A DNA stretch of 64,000 nucleotides from Lonicera japonica (taxonomy: Eukaryota; Streptophyta; Magnoliopsida; Dipsacales; Caprifoliaceae): the NCBI GenBank assembly GCA_021464415.1, contig JAKCWG010000769.1, forward strand, positions 124,001 through 188,000, written 5' to 3'. The number at the start of each line of letters is the position of its first letter. The stretch's first letter is position 1. This document shows positions 46,525-57,599 of the stretch, piece by piece. The notes under the pieces were generated by a model that was given only the letters and a program-made list of their open reading frames with translations, did not search any database and was not told where the DNA came from. A program made the position numbers and the translations under genes.

Positions 46525-47360
46525 TACCCCCTGCGGCTGGCCCCTTTTTGAAGTGTTTTGGCAAAAATTTTGCTATAAATAGGACCCTTTGGTCCTTATT
46601 TCGATCAACATTCAAGTAAGTTTTAGAGAGAGAAAACTCTGTCTAAATCATTAGGAAGAGAGTTTTTAGAGAGAGCAAGTTCTAAAGAGAGAAAGTTAGA
46701 GAGAGAAAGAAGCAAGCAAGCAGTCTTTATTCTTCAAGCGCATCAGGTACGTCTTTCTACCACTCTTTTGATTTCAATTACTGCACAAGTTTTAATATAG
46801 AAAATTAGATAACTTGCAAAGAAGTTCGCTGCTTTCAAAATCAATCATTTTTAAGTTTTACGAGAAAACTAAAATCCGTTTTGACACATTTTCAAAACAA
46901 ACTAAAATACAAAAACAGTTTCCAAACAAGTGGAACCACGAGATTCTGATTTTATTTTACGAATTAATACATAGGCGCTCGCAAAGCTTGAATCTGATTT
47001 CATAAATATTGTTTTAAACTGAACTTATCCAAAGGGACTATTTGAAACACAATTCAAACTACTAGCAAGATATCTAAAATAGGAATTAGATGCATGATCC
47101 ATGAAGAGACCGAAAAGGTGAATTGGGTGCCTAACACCTTCCCAATTTGTAACGTAGTTCCCGGACTCTAGCAAAGTAAGTTTTCAATCAACCTCTGGTT
47201 TCAAACGTATGAAAGATAGTTCATAATCGAATTGTCTTTTATACAATCTTTTGTTTGTTTTCTTGTAAAACAAACTGTCGACTCTAAAAACATGTTTTCC
47301 TTCAAAACAAGAAAAATAAGAAACCCCGAGAAGGACGGGTCGGAGACCCTGATTCTCACA
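46525..47360 (+). repeat. 3' LTR of the Tat-like element, 3' part
   Basis: Resumes at the duplicated TACCC and matches the 5' LTR from GGCTGGCCCCTTTTTGAAG through TATAAATA (46574-46581) to CTGATTCTCACA at 47360, followed by the GTTCC duplication. Confidence 0.9.
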
Positions 47361-47878
47361 GTTCCACGTATGGTTGGAAAGATATTGCAACATATGTTAC
47401 AAACACACTAATAATATTCAATAATAAGCACTTTCTATGCCTCTAAATTGCTACCAAAGTTGATAAAAAAAACACATTTTTAAAATAAGAAATTCCACAA
47501 AGCCATCTTCACAAAGTCGTATCTAACTCAATTCACATCCAAATGATGTGTTCCACGTATGGTTGAAAAGATATTGCAACACATATTGTAAATACACTAA
47601 TAATATTCAATAATAAGTACTTTTCTTATCCTGACCTTGTGAAGATGGCTTTATGAAACTTGTTGTTTTAATTCTTTTTTTAACTTTGCCAACGATTTAG
47701 AGGCATATAAAATGATTATTATTGAATATTATTAGTGTATTTATAATCTATGTTACAAGATCTTTCCAATCATATATGAATCGCATCATTTGTATGTGAA
47801 TCAAGTGAGATATGATCTTGTGAAAATGGCTTCAGTTTCATTTAAATTTAGTTACATGGGCATTTTTAGTGTTGTAAA

Positions 47879-47909
<31 letters not shown>

Positions 47910-48035
47910 TTTGACTTTTTGACCGTACGAAAACCGTCCAAATGAGTATCAAAGGGGAATTAATGTAAATTTTAGGCGTCAAAGTGGAATATGGGTAAAT
48001 AAATAGAGGGCAAAAGGCAAATGACCTTAAAAATA

Positions 48036-49083
48036 ATTACATAAATGATAGTGTAGAGGTGCACTATACTTTAATTACTATCCCGTTATGCAATGCAATT
48101 TTTATATTGTGAATTTCAAATAAAGCTTTATAAAAATTATTTATTTTAAATAAATGATACTAATAATATCATGTGAAAAATAAATTTTATTTACTAGGTA
48201 CCCTAGTGTTCAGTATTTGAAAATCTTTAATAGACTACGTAATCTATGCTATTTATAAAAGTAAGAATAACTCAAGTGTTTTTCTCATTTTTTGCGAAGA
48301 CAAATATACGCCTTGATTTTAAACAAAAGATTTTTAAGATTTAATAAAACAATATAGTTCTATATATTTTTATATTAGTATTCCAATTAAATTAAACAAA
48401 GATTTTAAGCTAGATTTACTTTAAATAAAATAGTATAAATGTATAACTCCATATATTTTTATATTAATACTAGTATTCCAAATACATTTAAACTCTATTT
48501 ATTTGGCTAAAATAATTAAACAAGTTAGAATTTGTGTTGAATTAGGCGTTTTGTATAAGATTTCTATATAACTTTATAACAAATTAATATAAACTCTACT
48601 TTATACTAATTTATATATTCTAAAACTTATTTTGTTTAAATATAATTCTGTTTAATGTTAAAACAAAAAAAATGAATATATTGTCGCTGTGACTCAGTAA
48701 AACATTCATGTTAATTTGTTTTTTTTGCCATTTTAATATTTTCACTGTTATATAATCTATTATTTATGTGAGTGTTATATTATTGTCTGGTAATGTGATA
48801 AAACATTCATGTTATACATCGTCAGGTTATACAGCTATTATTGATTCATGTTATATTATTATTTGTAGTGTGCATAATAATCCACGTACATTTAATAGAA
48901 TTAATTATCTACCAATTCTAAAAACTTAGTAAGAATATATTATATCTGATCAAGAGTCTGATTGACCACCTATGTACTAAAAAAATTAAACACAACAAAT
49001 TTTATCGTGTACGTAGTTAACAACATTTTTCTATAGTTGATCGATTCTATGATGTTCTTATAATTATCAATTGAATTTTATGA
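48036..49083. other. intergenic, very AT-rich
   Basis: No gene or repeat boundary is supported. An expected missing half of the neighbouring Athila-like LTR is not found here. Confidence 0.5.
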
Positions 49084-50335
49084 TGATGAAAAATGAATCA
49101 CATATGAATAGCATTGAAAAACGATAAACTATTTGAATATAGAACAAGAAACCAGCATAAATTAATGAAAAACTGAAAAACCGACAAAACAGATCTATAA
49201 ATCCTAGAACCAGCCCCTAAAACGAGGGTTTAGGGTTAATTCCCGAACATATAAGAAACCTAACAACTAATCTATGACTATCTAAGCAAACAAACAATTA
49301 AAAGCAATTGAATTTCAAGAAAATAGAAAACTAGGGTTTACCAGGATGAAGAACAGCAATTGCAATTGAAACTTGATATAACGATGAATGGAATCTTGAT
49401 TACACTAATAATCCATCCCCAATATGCTATAAACAAACTAAACTAAAAATTGTATTTAGGAATTGTAAAGAAAAACACTTAAGTTTGATCGTTAGATGCA
49501 ATGCAAAAGCTTCCAAGAAAGTTACGGTGCTCTCTGCTCTCTACCTATTGTAATATGATAACTGCCTACCCTAAATTATGAGATATGTGGTCTTTTATAT
49601 GTCCCATAAGTGTCTATGATTGTGGGTTGGATAATCTTTGAAGAAATGGGTCAAAAATAGCCAAAAACCAAAAACGGGCCAAAAAAACAAGTGAGGATCG
49701 ATCCTCATGCTTTTTTTATTTTTTTTATTTTCTTTTTGTTTTTCTTTTGGCTTCTTCTTCTTTTGCTCATAACTTTTTTTTCGAACTCCGATCGACGTAC
49801 CATTTTTGCCTACGCGTATGTAATTTAATTCTCTACAACTTCTATTTCTGGAGATTTCTTCAAATTCCCAATGTAAAAAAACTTTGATCATCTATAATTT
49901 TGAACTTTTTACTGCAGTTTTCAGTTTTGCTCAGAAACTTCTGGATTTGATTCGGTTGAGTTTCTTTTCTCTTGGGATCATTCTTGAACACTTGCATTCA
50001 CTTCATTCATGCTTGGGGACTTGCTTTTCTCTTCTTGCTAGCGCTTTGGGGGTAGTTTGCAGAGTTTTCCTCGCCTCAGGCCTCAGAATGGTTATTAACT
50101 TCTTTTTCGGGCCTTCTTCTTGCACTTTTCCGCTTTCAACCTTCTATCTTGCATACAAGCTCAATTTCTTAACCACTTTAGGCCTGCAAAATGGCTTAGT
50201 AACACATAAATACAATGCAGTGCCTTATTTTCATGCTTAAACATAATTTACATGCAATTTCTGATTTTATATGGTAACAAGAAGCTAATTGGGCCTTGTT
50301 TATGGGATTAGAAATGCAATTTATGGGCTCAATCA
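49084..50335 (-). repeat. 3' LTR of the Athila-like element, truncated
   Basis: Matches 62692-63940 along its length, including TGATGAAAAATGAATCACA at the left and ATGGGCTCAATCA at the right. The portion equivalent to 61434-62691 is missing. TATA box on the minus strand at 49592-49600; perfect palindrome TGAGGATCGATCCTCA at 49692-49707. Confidence 0.9.
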
Positions 50336-50343
50336 CCTCCCCT
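50336..50343 (-). promoter_or_regulatory. polypurine tract
   Basis: The minus strand reads AGGGGAGG immediately before the TGATTGAGCCC start of the LTR, the site where plus-strand synthesis is primed. Confidence 0.75.
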
Positions 50344-52342
50344 AACTAACGTATTGCTAGTCCCTAGCAATGGAGTGATAAAATGACATATATCTCTAAA
50401 AACAAACACAGAAAAGAAAGAAAGAAAGAAAAACACAATCATAAACTAAATAGTTGCATTAAGCGCATGCAATAATTAAGCCTTTAAACCCCTAGGTCAC
50501 CCCTAGTCAGACGAGTTGTGTCTCGTGAGGGTTTTCAATGAATATACCCACAAAATTCCCGATTGTAGTTCAAGTCTTGTCCTAAAGTTGCCTATCATGC
50601 ATAAATTCTCTCTCAAATAGCTAAAGACCTAAACTGACTTAGTGCTACATTAGCAAGCGATATACAAGAGAAATAGCAATCTTGATGTATTCAAAATACG
50701 GCATAGCATAAATATAATCATAAATGTGCGTGCGTAAGAAAATGCATTGACTTTCAACTTTCAAAACCAATCATAGATCCATACTCCATTCATGCTAAGC
50801 TTTGACTCAAACTCTTACCGGACATACACTCAACAAATGAATCGCTCTGAATCAGGTGTATCTCTCCACATATGAGCTAAATGGAATATTTGCAATCAAA
50901 ATCAAATGCCTTACGTATGTTTAAATGAAAAGATGCTAAAGTGAAAGAATAGGAGTCTCTAGGAAAGATATTCAAGTTTCACAAAGGCGATAATGCTTTT
51001 GTATACCCTCTTATCATCTAAATCTCGAAACTAAGCCATTAAGGACCAAGTAGGACTTTATCAGGTTGTAATGGGGCTGGGGGTAATAGTTATGAAATGA
51101 ACAGGTCAACTGAGGATTTAAAAGACTTGTTTGATTATTTTTATAATGCTCAGAGGCTTTTCAGCTCTTTCTTTTTACTTTCATACCCACATTCTCATTA
51201 TATTGCATACAACCTTCAATTTTGATTTTCAATAAACATCATCATTCATGCATATATATTTTTTTCATGCAAACATTTCATTCTTTACTCCTGCTTTTAC
51301 TTCTCTTATTTTTTTTCTATTTTTTTTCAGATTAGCATACTTCATCATGCCTCTACTTTTAAGCCTTTTGCACAAATGAGCTAAGGGATGTTGAATTTAT
51401 GGTACAGGCTCAGGTTTAACTTTAGGTGTAACAATAAAAACAAGGCTTCAGGCTTCAAAAGGGCTGCCACGGATACAATGTAAAGAAATGCCAAGGCTAG
51501 TGGCTAAAACAAAGATGGCCTATATCATTTCCTTAGCTTCTAGCTTCTAAATTCAGACAACTACAAGGCATTTTATAATTTAGCATCTTATGGACTTACC
51601 TTTATAAAACTGAATTGAAATTATAGTTTAAGAGACTCAATCGATTTGTAAAATGCTTTTCAGGAATCAAAGTTTGTGCATATAGCTCTCAGATATGAAA
51701 GAATGGCTCAAAACCTCACGGCTATATAGTCTCCACTTTTATTTTGAACAAAGCATTTCACTAATCAAGATATATCAGTCTAATATCAAGCAATGCCGAA
51801 AAGTGCATTGACAAATAGATTCAACTTAGCATGTATCTTTTGAACTATAAGAAGATAAGAAACTTCTCTAATTTATCTAATACTACACCATATACTAAAT
51901 CAATTCATGAATGCATCGTCGCCCAATGAGAGAAAGCAAAACAAAACTAAATGGGATGACTTAAAGAACTAAATGGGACGACTTAAACTTGCAATCTCAA
52001 ATTTTTTTTATTTTTTTTAAGAAAGAAAAAAAAATAATGCAAAAAGACTAAGTTGCATTTTTTCGAAAAAAAATTGACCACATGTCTCCCTAGTCCCTCC
52101 TCTAACTAAAATTCAACATTGTCCCCAATGTTACAAAACAAGCATAAAAGCATGGATAGTAAGGACTGAAATAAATAAATAAATAAATAAGAGGAAAGAT
52201 ATACCTTAGAGCGGCCTAATCTCTCTAAAATCTGCATGTTAGCAACAACAAATCTACCAAAAGCTAAAAATAAACAAAAAGGAAAAAGCAAGAAAAGAAA
52301 AATCTTAAACTACCTACCTACTTACCTTGCTTACCTTCGGTT
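50344..52342 (-). other. non-coding 3' region of the Athila-like element
   Basis: Between the last post-pol frame and the polypurine tract. No coding frame is supported; an (AAAT)n run lies at 52168-52190 and T-rich runs at 51240-51335. Confidence 0.55.
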
Positions 52343-53421
52343 TTATAGATGAGACAGGCGGTGGCTGAGCCAGACGCAGATTGTGATACCCCAGATCTCG
52401 CAAGATCCAACCAAATTTCTCCTGCCTTCGTCATGTAAATCAATAACCCACAATGTAGGTCTTATGATTCTCAGCTCGCCATTATCGATTGTCGAGCATA
52501 CCATTCTACCTGCCATCCTCCTTCTATGAGCTTCGATGTCCACTTTTGGATACCAAAACAAAAATATCTCATCATGCACAAACCTCTGATCATGTGGATG
52601 CAAATGATATGGAGTTTCTACATCAATGGTGTCTTCAAGTGGATAGAATGATTTCTTCGCTTTCTTGCATGGCACCATTTGATCTTTATCAGATGAATTA
52701 GATCACCAGTTTGAACTATTATTGCTAACATTTTCCCTGTCAGATTCATCAGAATCATTGGAATCATCACTACTACTTTCAGAATCAGAGTCCTCAGATG
52801 AATTGCTATTGTTTTTTGAGTCAGAATCTTCAGAAGAATCAAATTTCTCTTCATATTCCTCTTCCATGGACGGGTCAGACTTCTCTTCTGCAGATAGCTT
52901 CCTCTTCTTCGCCTCAACCACCTCTGTAAACTTAGTGGGCCAAGAAAGTTTTACTTCAACGTGCAAAGGGGCTCTTGCATGTGAGTTAAATTTCTCTTTC
53001 TCAGGCTAATCAGCTTCCTCTAGAGAATTATCAGACTCCCAATCCAATGGTTCGGTAAGATCGTAGTCAGATCGGTCCTCAGTAGCAACTGATGTAAATT
53101 GACTTGACCTCCACACGTTCATAGCTTCTTCACCTAATTCACTATCCTCAAACATCTCAACATCAATGTCAATATATTTATTCTCATCTTCCTCACATTT
53201 TACATCATCACCAGACAGCTTCTTTCGAAATGCGAATGGATCACGAGTAAGTTGATTACCACCCACTGAATCTCAAACGAATTTAAGGCCCGTGAAATAT
53301 TCAGATTACCATGGTCAGGGGCATCTGTATCTAGCCCTAATATAGGAAGATCATCCAAACTCTTGTCTTGAGATGATGTTTTATGTGCGGGAAAAGAATA
53401 ATTATACGACATTGGTGCCAA
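52343..53421 (-). pseudogene. second post-pol ORF: unknown acidic protein
   Basis: Three open pieces, 53266-53006, 52966-52703 and 52678-52343, share one frame and are separated only by nonsense codons. An upstream piece starting at 53421 (YNYSFPAHKTSSQDKSLDD) joins by a frameshift near 53260. The roughly 350-residue product has an acidic N-half (KCEEDENKYIDIDVEMFED), a Ser/Asp/Glu-rich tract (SSEDSDSESSSDDSNDSDES) and a hydrophobic-aromatic C-half (VHDEIFLFWYPKVDIEAHRR). No family is recognised. It follows the other post-pol frame on the same strand and so is probably part of the same element. Confidence 0.55.
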
Positions 53422-53682
53422 ATATGGGATATGTATCTATATAGCTTCACAGAATGGATCTAGATAAACAATTAGTATAGATAAATTATAGGTAAGCAGA
53501 TAATTCTATAAAATAAGTAATTCAACAACAATAGGAGCACCACATGTCATTCGAACATGACATATATATAAATAAAGCAAACAAATTCGAAATGAAATAC
53601 ATAATATGCAAACACCTCATTAATAGCAAAAACCTAGGCCTACGGGATCTAAACATAGAACACAACAATCCTAATTCCTAGC

Positions 53683-54975
53683 CTAACTGGTCGATGGGCC
53701 AGTGGAGTCATCAGCTGCCTCCTGGTAGTCTCCTCCGTCACCATCTGACTCATCCTCAGTGCTCTCCTCAGAACTCTCGGACTCATCAGCATCGTGGCCT
53801 ACTGGCGTCCTAGCTAAAAGCTCAGCCAAGGATATATCCATGCTAGAGACAAACTGGTTAATAAGATTGATCGCGGCCGACAGCTTCGTGTACCTTCCCC
53901 TCATAGCTCTGTGTTGGTTATCCTCTATCTCTACTCGCCTCTAAAACTAAATTCGGAGCTCCTCTTGCCCTTTGAGCATACGCTCCATCATGTGCATCAG
54001 ACCATCCATAATCGGGGCCTCGCCGCCTCCATATGTCTGAGATGGGCCAGCCTGTGATGTACTGGCTGAAGGTGGTGGCAAATCAGTAGCAGGAATGTCA
54101 AAAGCATCATCCTCCTCAACTTCCCCCTATCGGGCCATGTGCAGCCGCACCTCTATGCCTCTTCTGTGCTCTAGATCTCGTGGCAGAAGCAGCGCCAATT
54201 GGGCCTCTAGAAAGTATCATCTCATCATCCACCGCCCTCCTAATGCCTCTATATGTACAAAGACGGGTGATAAGAACTCCACAAGAAACAAACTTCCTAA
54301 CATCTTCCACCCCAGTTGCAATAGCCTCAATCCAACACTGACATAAATCCACACGCCTGCCACTAACTATTTCATAGAGAATACGAGCAGTCCATAGATA
54401 AATCTTTGACTTTTGGCTCCTAGGAAAGATACAACCAACCAAAACCAAATGAAAATCCAAGAATCGAGGTGCTAACTAGTCTCGGAGAAGATGACCAGAT
54501 CCATCCTACTCTATGGGTGTACCGTAGAGCATGGAAGCGACCTTTGTGGGTGTAGGCATACCCAAAGCACCTAATAAGTACGGGCACTCAAAGTTAGGCA
54601 CTAGCACGACACCCATAACCTTAAAAACAAACTTCGGCATAAGATCAATACGAATCTTTTGAACAAATGTAGCGTAGCGATGGGGACCCTCACATATCAG
54701 ACTAGCCACAAACTCATGACATAGATTAGTATTGGTCTCACAAGTGACCGTCAGCGCAGCGTACCAACCATAGTGAGCAAGAATGATGTGATAGAGTAGT
54801 AGGTCATCATACATAGGTCTCTCCTCTAAAGGACGCTCTATCGAGACCCCTCGGGTGTGGAATGCAAACTCGTACCAACGACGGTCTGCAACAGACCTAA
54901 AACCTCCCTCAATTCCACCTGGGATCATAGGTGTAACCTGAGTTGGTTTGGGTGGTTGTGTGCATAGCGGCATCA
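53683..54975 (-). pseudogene. first post-pol ORF: Athila 'putative plant transposon protein' type
   Basis: From ATG 54973 the frame reads RRWYEFAFHTRGVSIERPL, VVLVPNFECPYLLGALGMP, then after two TAGs (near 54504 and 54480) LVLVGCIFPRSQKSKIYLW, ARILYEIVSGRRVDLCQ and SCGVLITRLCTYRGIRR. This arrangement resembles the domain called putative plant transposon protein that sits in the env-like position of Athila elements. A frameshift near 54120 leads into MMERMLKGQEELR and a coiled-coil-like MRGRYTKLSAAINLINQF, ending in an acidic tail (DESESSEESTEDESDGDGGD). No signal peptide or clear transmembrane segment is visible. On the minus strand a 100-bp polypyrimidine tract lies just upstream. Confidence 0.6.
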
Positions 54976-54994
54976 CGAAAATAATGGGCTAATA

Positions 54995-55120
54995 AAGCTT
55001 AGTAGTGTAAAAATGAAAGAAAATAAAATGAAAGAAAGAAAAAGGAGGAAGAAGGAGAAAGGAAGAAGAAGAACAGGGAGTGGGGGGCTCGGCGAGAGAA
55101 GAGAAGAAAAGAAAAGAAAA
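54995..55120 (-). promoter_or_regulatory. polypyrimidine tract and possible 3' splice site before the post-pol ORF
   Basis: On the minus strand, about 100 bases of almost pure C/T run into ACTACTAAGCTTTATTAG, which looks like a branch-point-like TACTAAG followed by AG, about 15-20 bases before the ATG at 54975-54973. This would suit a spliced subgenomic RNA for the post-pol frame. Inference only. Confidence 0.4.
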
Positions 55121-55599
55121 TTTGTTTTTTTACCATTGAAAACAGCAAACTCTCCCCCAGTGGTCACTGGAAATATTATCAAGCAATTTTTTCACAAAGA
55201 TAGAAAATCTTATAAATGTCTTACGTTATGTTTTTGAAATTTAGCATTTTTGTGACCAAGTGTTGCTCCAAAAAGCCAAAATTAAAATAAAAAATGAAAA
55301 ATTTTCCTTGAATTCGTAAGAATGCTATAAAACAATTAAATGCGCAGAATTTAATGGCTTCTCCTTCCCCTAACTCAAAATGACACAGTCCCTGTGTTGC
55401 AAAACAATTTACAAAGCATTAACCAGGATGGTTTATACGCGGTGTAAATTCGAAAAAATAAGCAATTCGAACTGGGATTTGAGATCACCAACCAAGAACG
55501 ATAGCGAAATGCACAAAACAATGAAAATAAAAAAAAATATACAAAAACTATAAACATAAGTATACAAATTATACAGAGTGCGGCAATTCTTCTCGATCA

Positions 55600-56808
55600 T
55601 CTAATAGCATTATAATTGGGTTCCCCCAACTTAATGCTCTCCTCACTGTCATCAATCTTCTCCAAAAATGGCTTCAATTGATGCCTATTGACTTTAAACG
55701 TACTGCCATCTTTTGGATTCTCCAATTCCACTACTCCATAAGGAAAGACTACGAATTTTGAAAGGACCTGTCCATCTTGACCGAAGTTTTCCAGGAAATA
55801 AATGGAGCCTTGAATCATAAAGTAAAACTTTTTGTCCGGGCTTAAAATTCTTCCTCAAGACTTTCTGATCATGGAAATGTGTTGTCTTTTCCTTGAAAAT
55901 TCTAGAATTATCATATGCATCATGACGTAATTCTTCAAGTTCATTCAACTGCAAACTTCACTCTTTACCACTCTCTCGAAGATCGAAGTTCATAACTTTG
56001 ATAGCTCAGAATGCCTTATGTTCAATCTCCAGAGGGAGATGACATGCCTTACCATAAACTAATTGGTACGGGGATATATTCAAACTCATCTTATAGGCGG
56101 TCTGATAAGCCCATAAAGCCTCTGTCAAACGAATAGACCAATCTCTCCGATTAACATTGACTATTTTCTTAAGGATTCTCTTGATCTCTCTGTTGGCTAA
56201 TTCAGCTTACCCGTTTGTCTGTGGGTGATACGCCAAAGAGACTCGGTGATTCATTCCGTAACGCCGCATCAATTTCTCGAATAGTTTATTACATAAGTGA
56301 CTACCTTGATGACTTATTATCACTTTTGGCGTGCCAAACCTAGAAAAGATATTATTCTTGAGGAATGTAATGACCATGAAATGATCATTATTTCTAGTGG
56401 GAATGGTTTCAACCCATTTAGACATGTATTCAACAGCGACAAGAATGTACTGGTGCCCAAAAGAAGGAGGAAATGGCCCCATAAAATCTATACCCCAACA
56501 GTCAAAAATTTCAACTGACATGATATTATTAGAGGCATCATGTTCCTTCTTGAATTAGCACTTAACATTTGACAATGAGCGCACATTCTGCAGTGGTTCT
56601 TCACATCTTTGAAAATAGTAGGCCAGTAAAAATCATACTGCATAATTTTGTCATCTGTTTTGCAAAAAGAAAAATGGCCCCCGTATGCTGCTTCATGACA
56701 AACATACATGATGGATTTAGCTTCCTCTGCTGGGACACATCTTCGGCATATCTGATCAGGACAGTACTTGTATAAGTACGGATCATAAAAATAAAAATTC
56801 TTCACCAA
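55600..56808 (-). pseudogene. Athila-like integrase
   Basis: The zinc-binding HHCC module is visible (MYVCHEAAYGGHFSF and CRMCAHCQM), then the core: [17 protein letters not shown] holds the first Asp. The second position, normally Asp in an ISDxGSHF-type motif, reads ISHQGSH. The Glu region [10 protein letters not shown] is followed by a TAA then AELANR. The C-terminal part ([47 protein letters not shown]) is intact until a frameshift near 55735, after which [20 protein letters not shown] and LKPFLE close the polyprotein. No chromodomain. Confidence 0.9.
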
Positions 56809-56899
56809 GGTAAAGAACTTATTTCACTCTTGAAGAGGCCAATCAGGAACCTTTCCTGTGGCGAGATAATTCACAATATCTGCATACCATGGAAAACTA

Positions 56900-57512
56900 T
56901 GAACAACCATCAGTTGTTAGTTTAGAAAATTTTCTTAAATATGTAAATCATCCGTGTCTCGAACTTCGCTAATGAGCCTAGATAAGTGATCGGCTGCCAC
57001 ATTTTCTACTCATTTCTTATCTTTGATAATTAAATCAAATTCTTGAAGCAGTAGGATCCACCTAATTAATCTTGCTTTTGCATCTTTCTTCGTAAGAAAA
57101 TACTTAGTTACTGAGTGATCAGTAAAGTGGACAATCAGCGATCCAATAAGGTAAGATCAAAACTTATCTAAAGCGAAAACAATTGCTAGCAACTCTTTCT
57201 CAGTAGTGGAATAGTTCATCTGAGCATCATTTAAAGTTTGGCTAGTGTAGTAAATAACATGGGGATTCTTGTCCTTCCTTTGACCTAAGATAGCTCCAAT
57301 GGCATAATTACTAGCGTCGTACATAAGCTTGAATGGTAAGCTCCAATCAAGTGGTTGCACAATGGGTGTAGTAGTGAGCATTTCCTTGAGCTTGTCGAAA
57401 GCTTCTTGACATGCTGAAGTCCATTCAAATGGTGCATCCTTGGCAAGCAGGTTACATAGCGGTCGAGAGATAGAACTAAAGTCTTTGATAAACCTCCTAA
57501 AAAAACCAACAT
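56900..57512 (-). pseudogene. Athila-like RNase H
   Basis: Reads LPFKLMYDASNYAIGAILGQ, VIYYTSQTLNDAQMNYSTTE and KELLAIVFALDKF, the RNase H of gypsy pol, with the first catalytic Asp in YDAS present. Downstream phrases around LIRWILLLQEFDL and HLSRL connect it to the integrase. Separated from the RT by frame changes near 57520. Confidence 0.85.
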
Positions 57513-57599
57513 GCCCTAGATGATCGAACCTCTTTGACAGTTTTAGGAACTAACAAATTAACAATGAGGTTAATTTTAGCCCTATCCACTTGGTTTCCT

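Larger units (their letters stand above)
32388..47360 (+). mobile_element. Tat-like Ty3/gypsy retrotransposon, pol deleted, with nested insertions
   Basis: The 5' LTR is 32388-33411. The 3' LTR is split into 42058-42411 and 46525-47360. The exact target duplication GTTCC lies at 32383-32387 and 47361-47365. The primer-binding site follows the 5' LTR at once. Gag is present with nonsense codons and a CHHC knuckle, but no protease, RT, RNase H or integrase was found. The 36.3-42.0 kb interval is non-coding with tandem repeats, as in the long 3' regions of Tat/Ogre elements. In a 170-bp stretch compared by eye the two LTRs differ at about 6% of positions, so the insertion is not recent. Confidence 0.85.
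31967..48026. mobile_element. MULE-like fold-back element split by a nested gypsy element
   Basis: The left TIR begins GGGTTATTTACCTTTTGGCCC at 31968. The right TIR, read on the minus strand from 48026, begins GGTCATTTGCCTTTTGCCC. The arms share long stretches, including ATTTATTTAC-CATATTCC, TTTGGA-GGTTTTCGT and a segment around ATCCACGTATGGTTGGAAAGAT. Flanks are TTAAAAATT and TTAAAAATA, a plausible 9-bp duplication with one mismatch. Removing the inserted 32388-47365 leaves about 1.08 kb, a normal non-autonomous size. An internal block also occurs as a direct repeat (32185-32380, 47361-47500, 47550-47630). Confidence 0.7.

Noticed and set aside
52703..53009. Plus-strand Ser-rich ORF
   Set aside because: It is the antisense shadow of the acidic Ser/Asp/Glu tract of the minus-strand post-pol frame.
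54973..55237. Highly hydrophobic or Lys-rich ORFs as an envelope transmembrane protein
   Set aside because: They come from the polypyrimidine/polypurine tract upstream of the post-pol frame; composition alone explains them.
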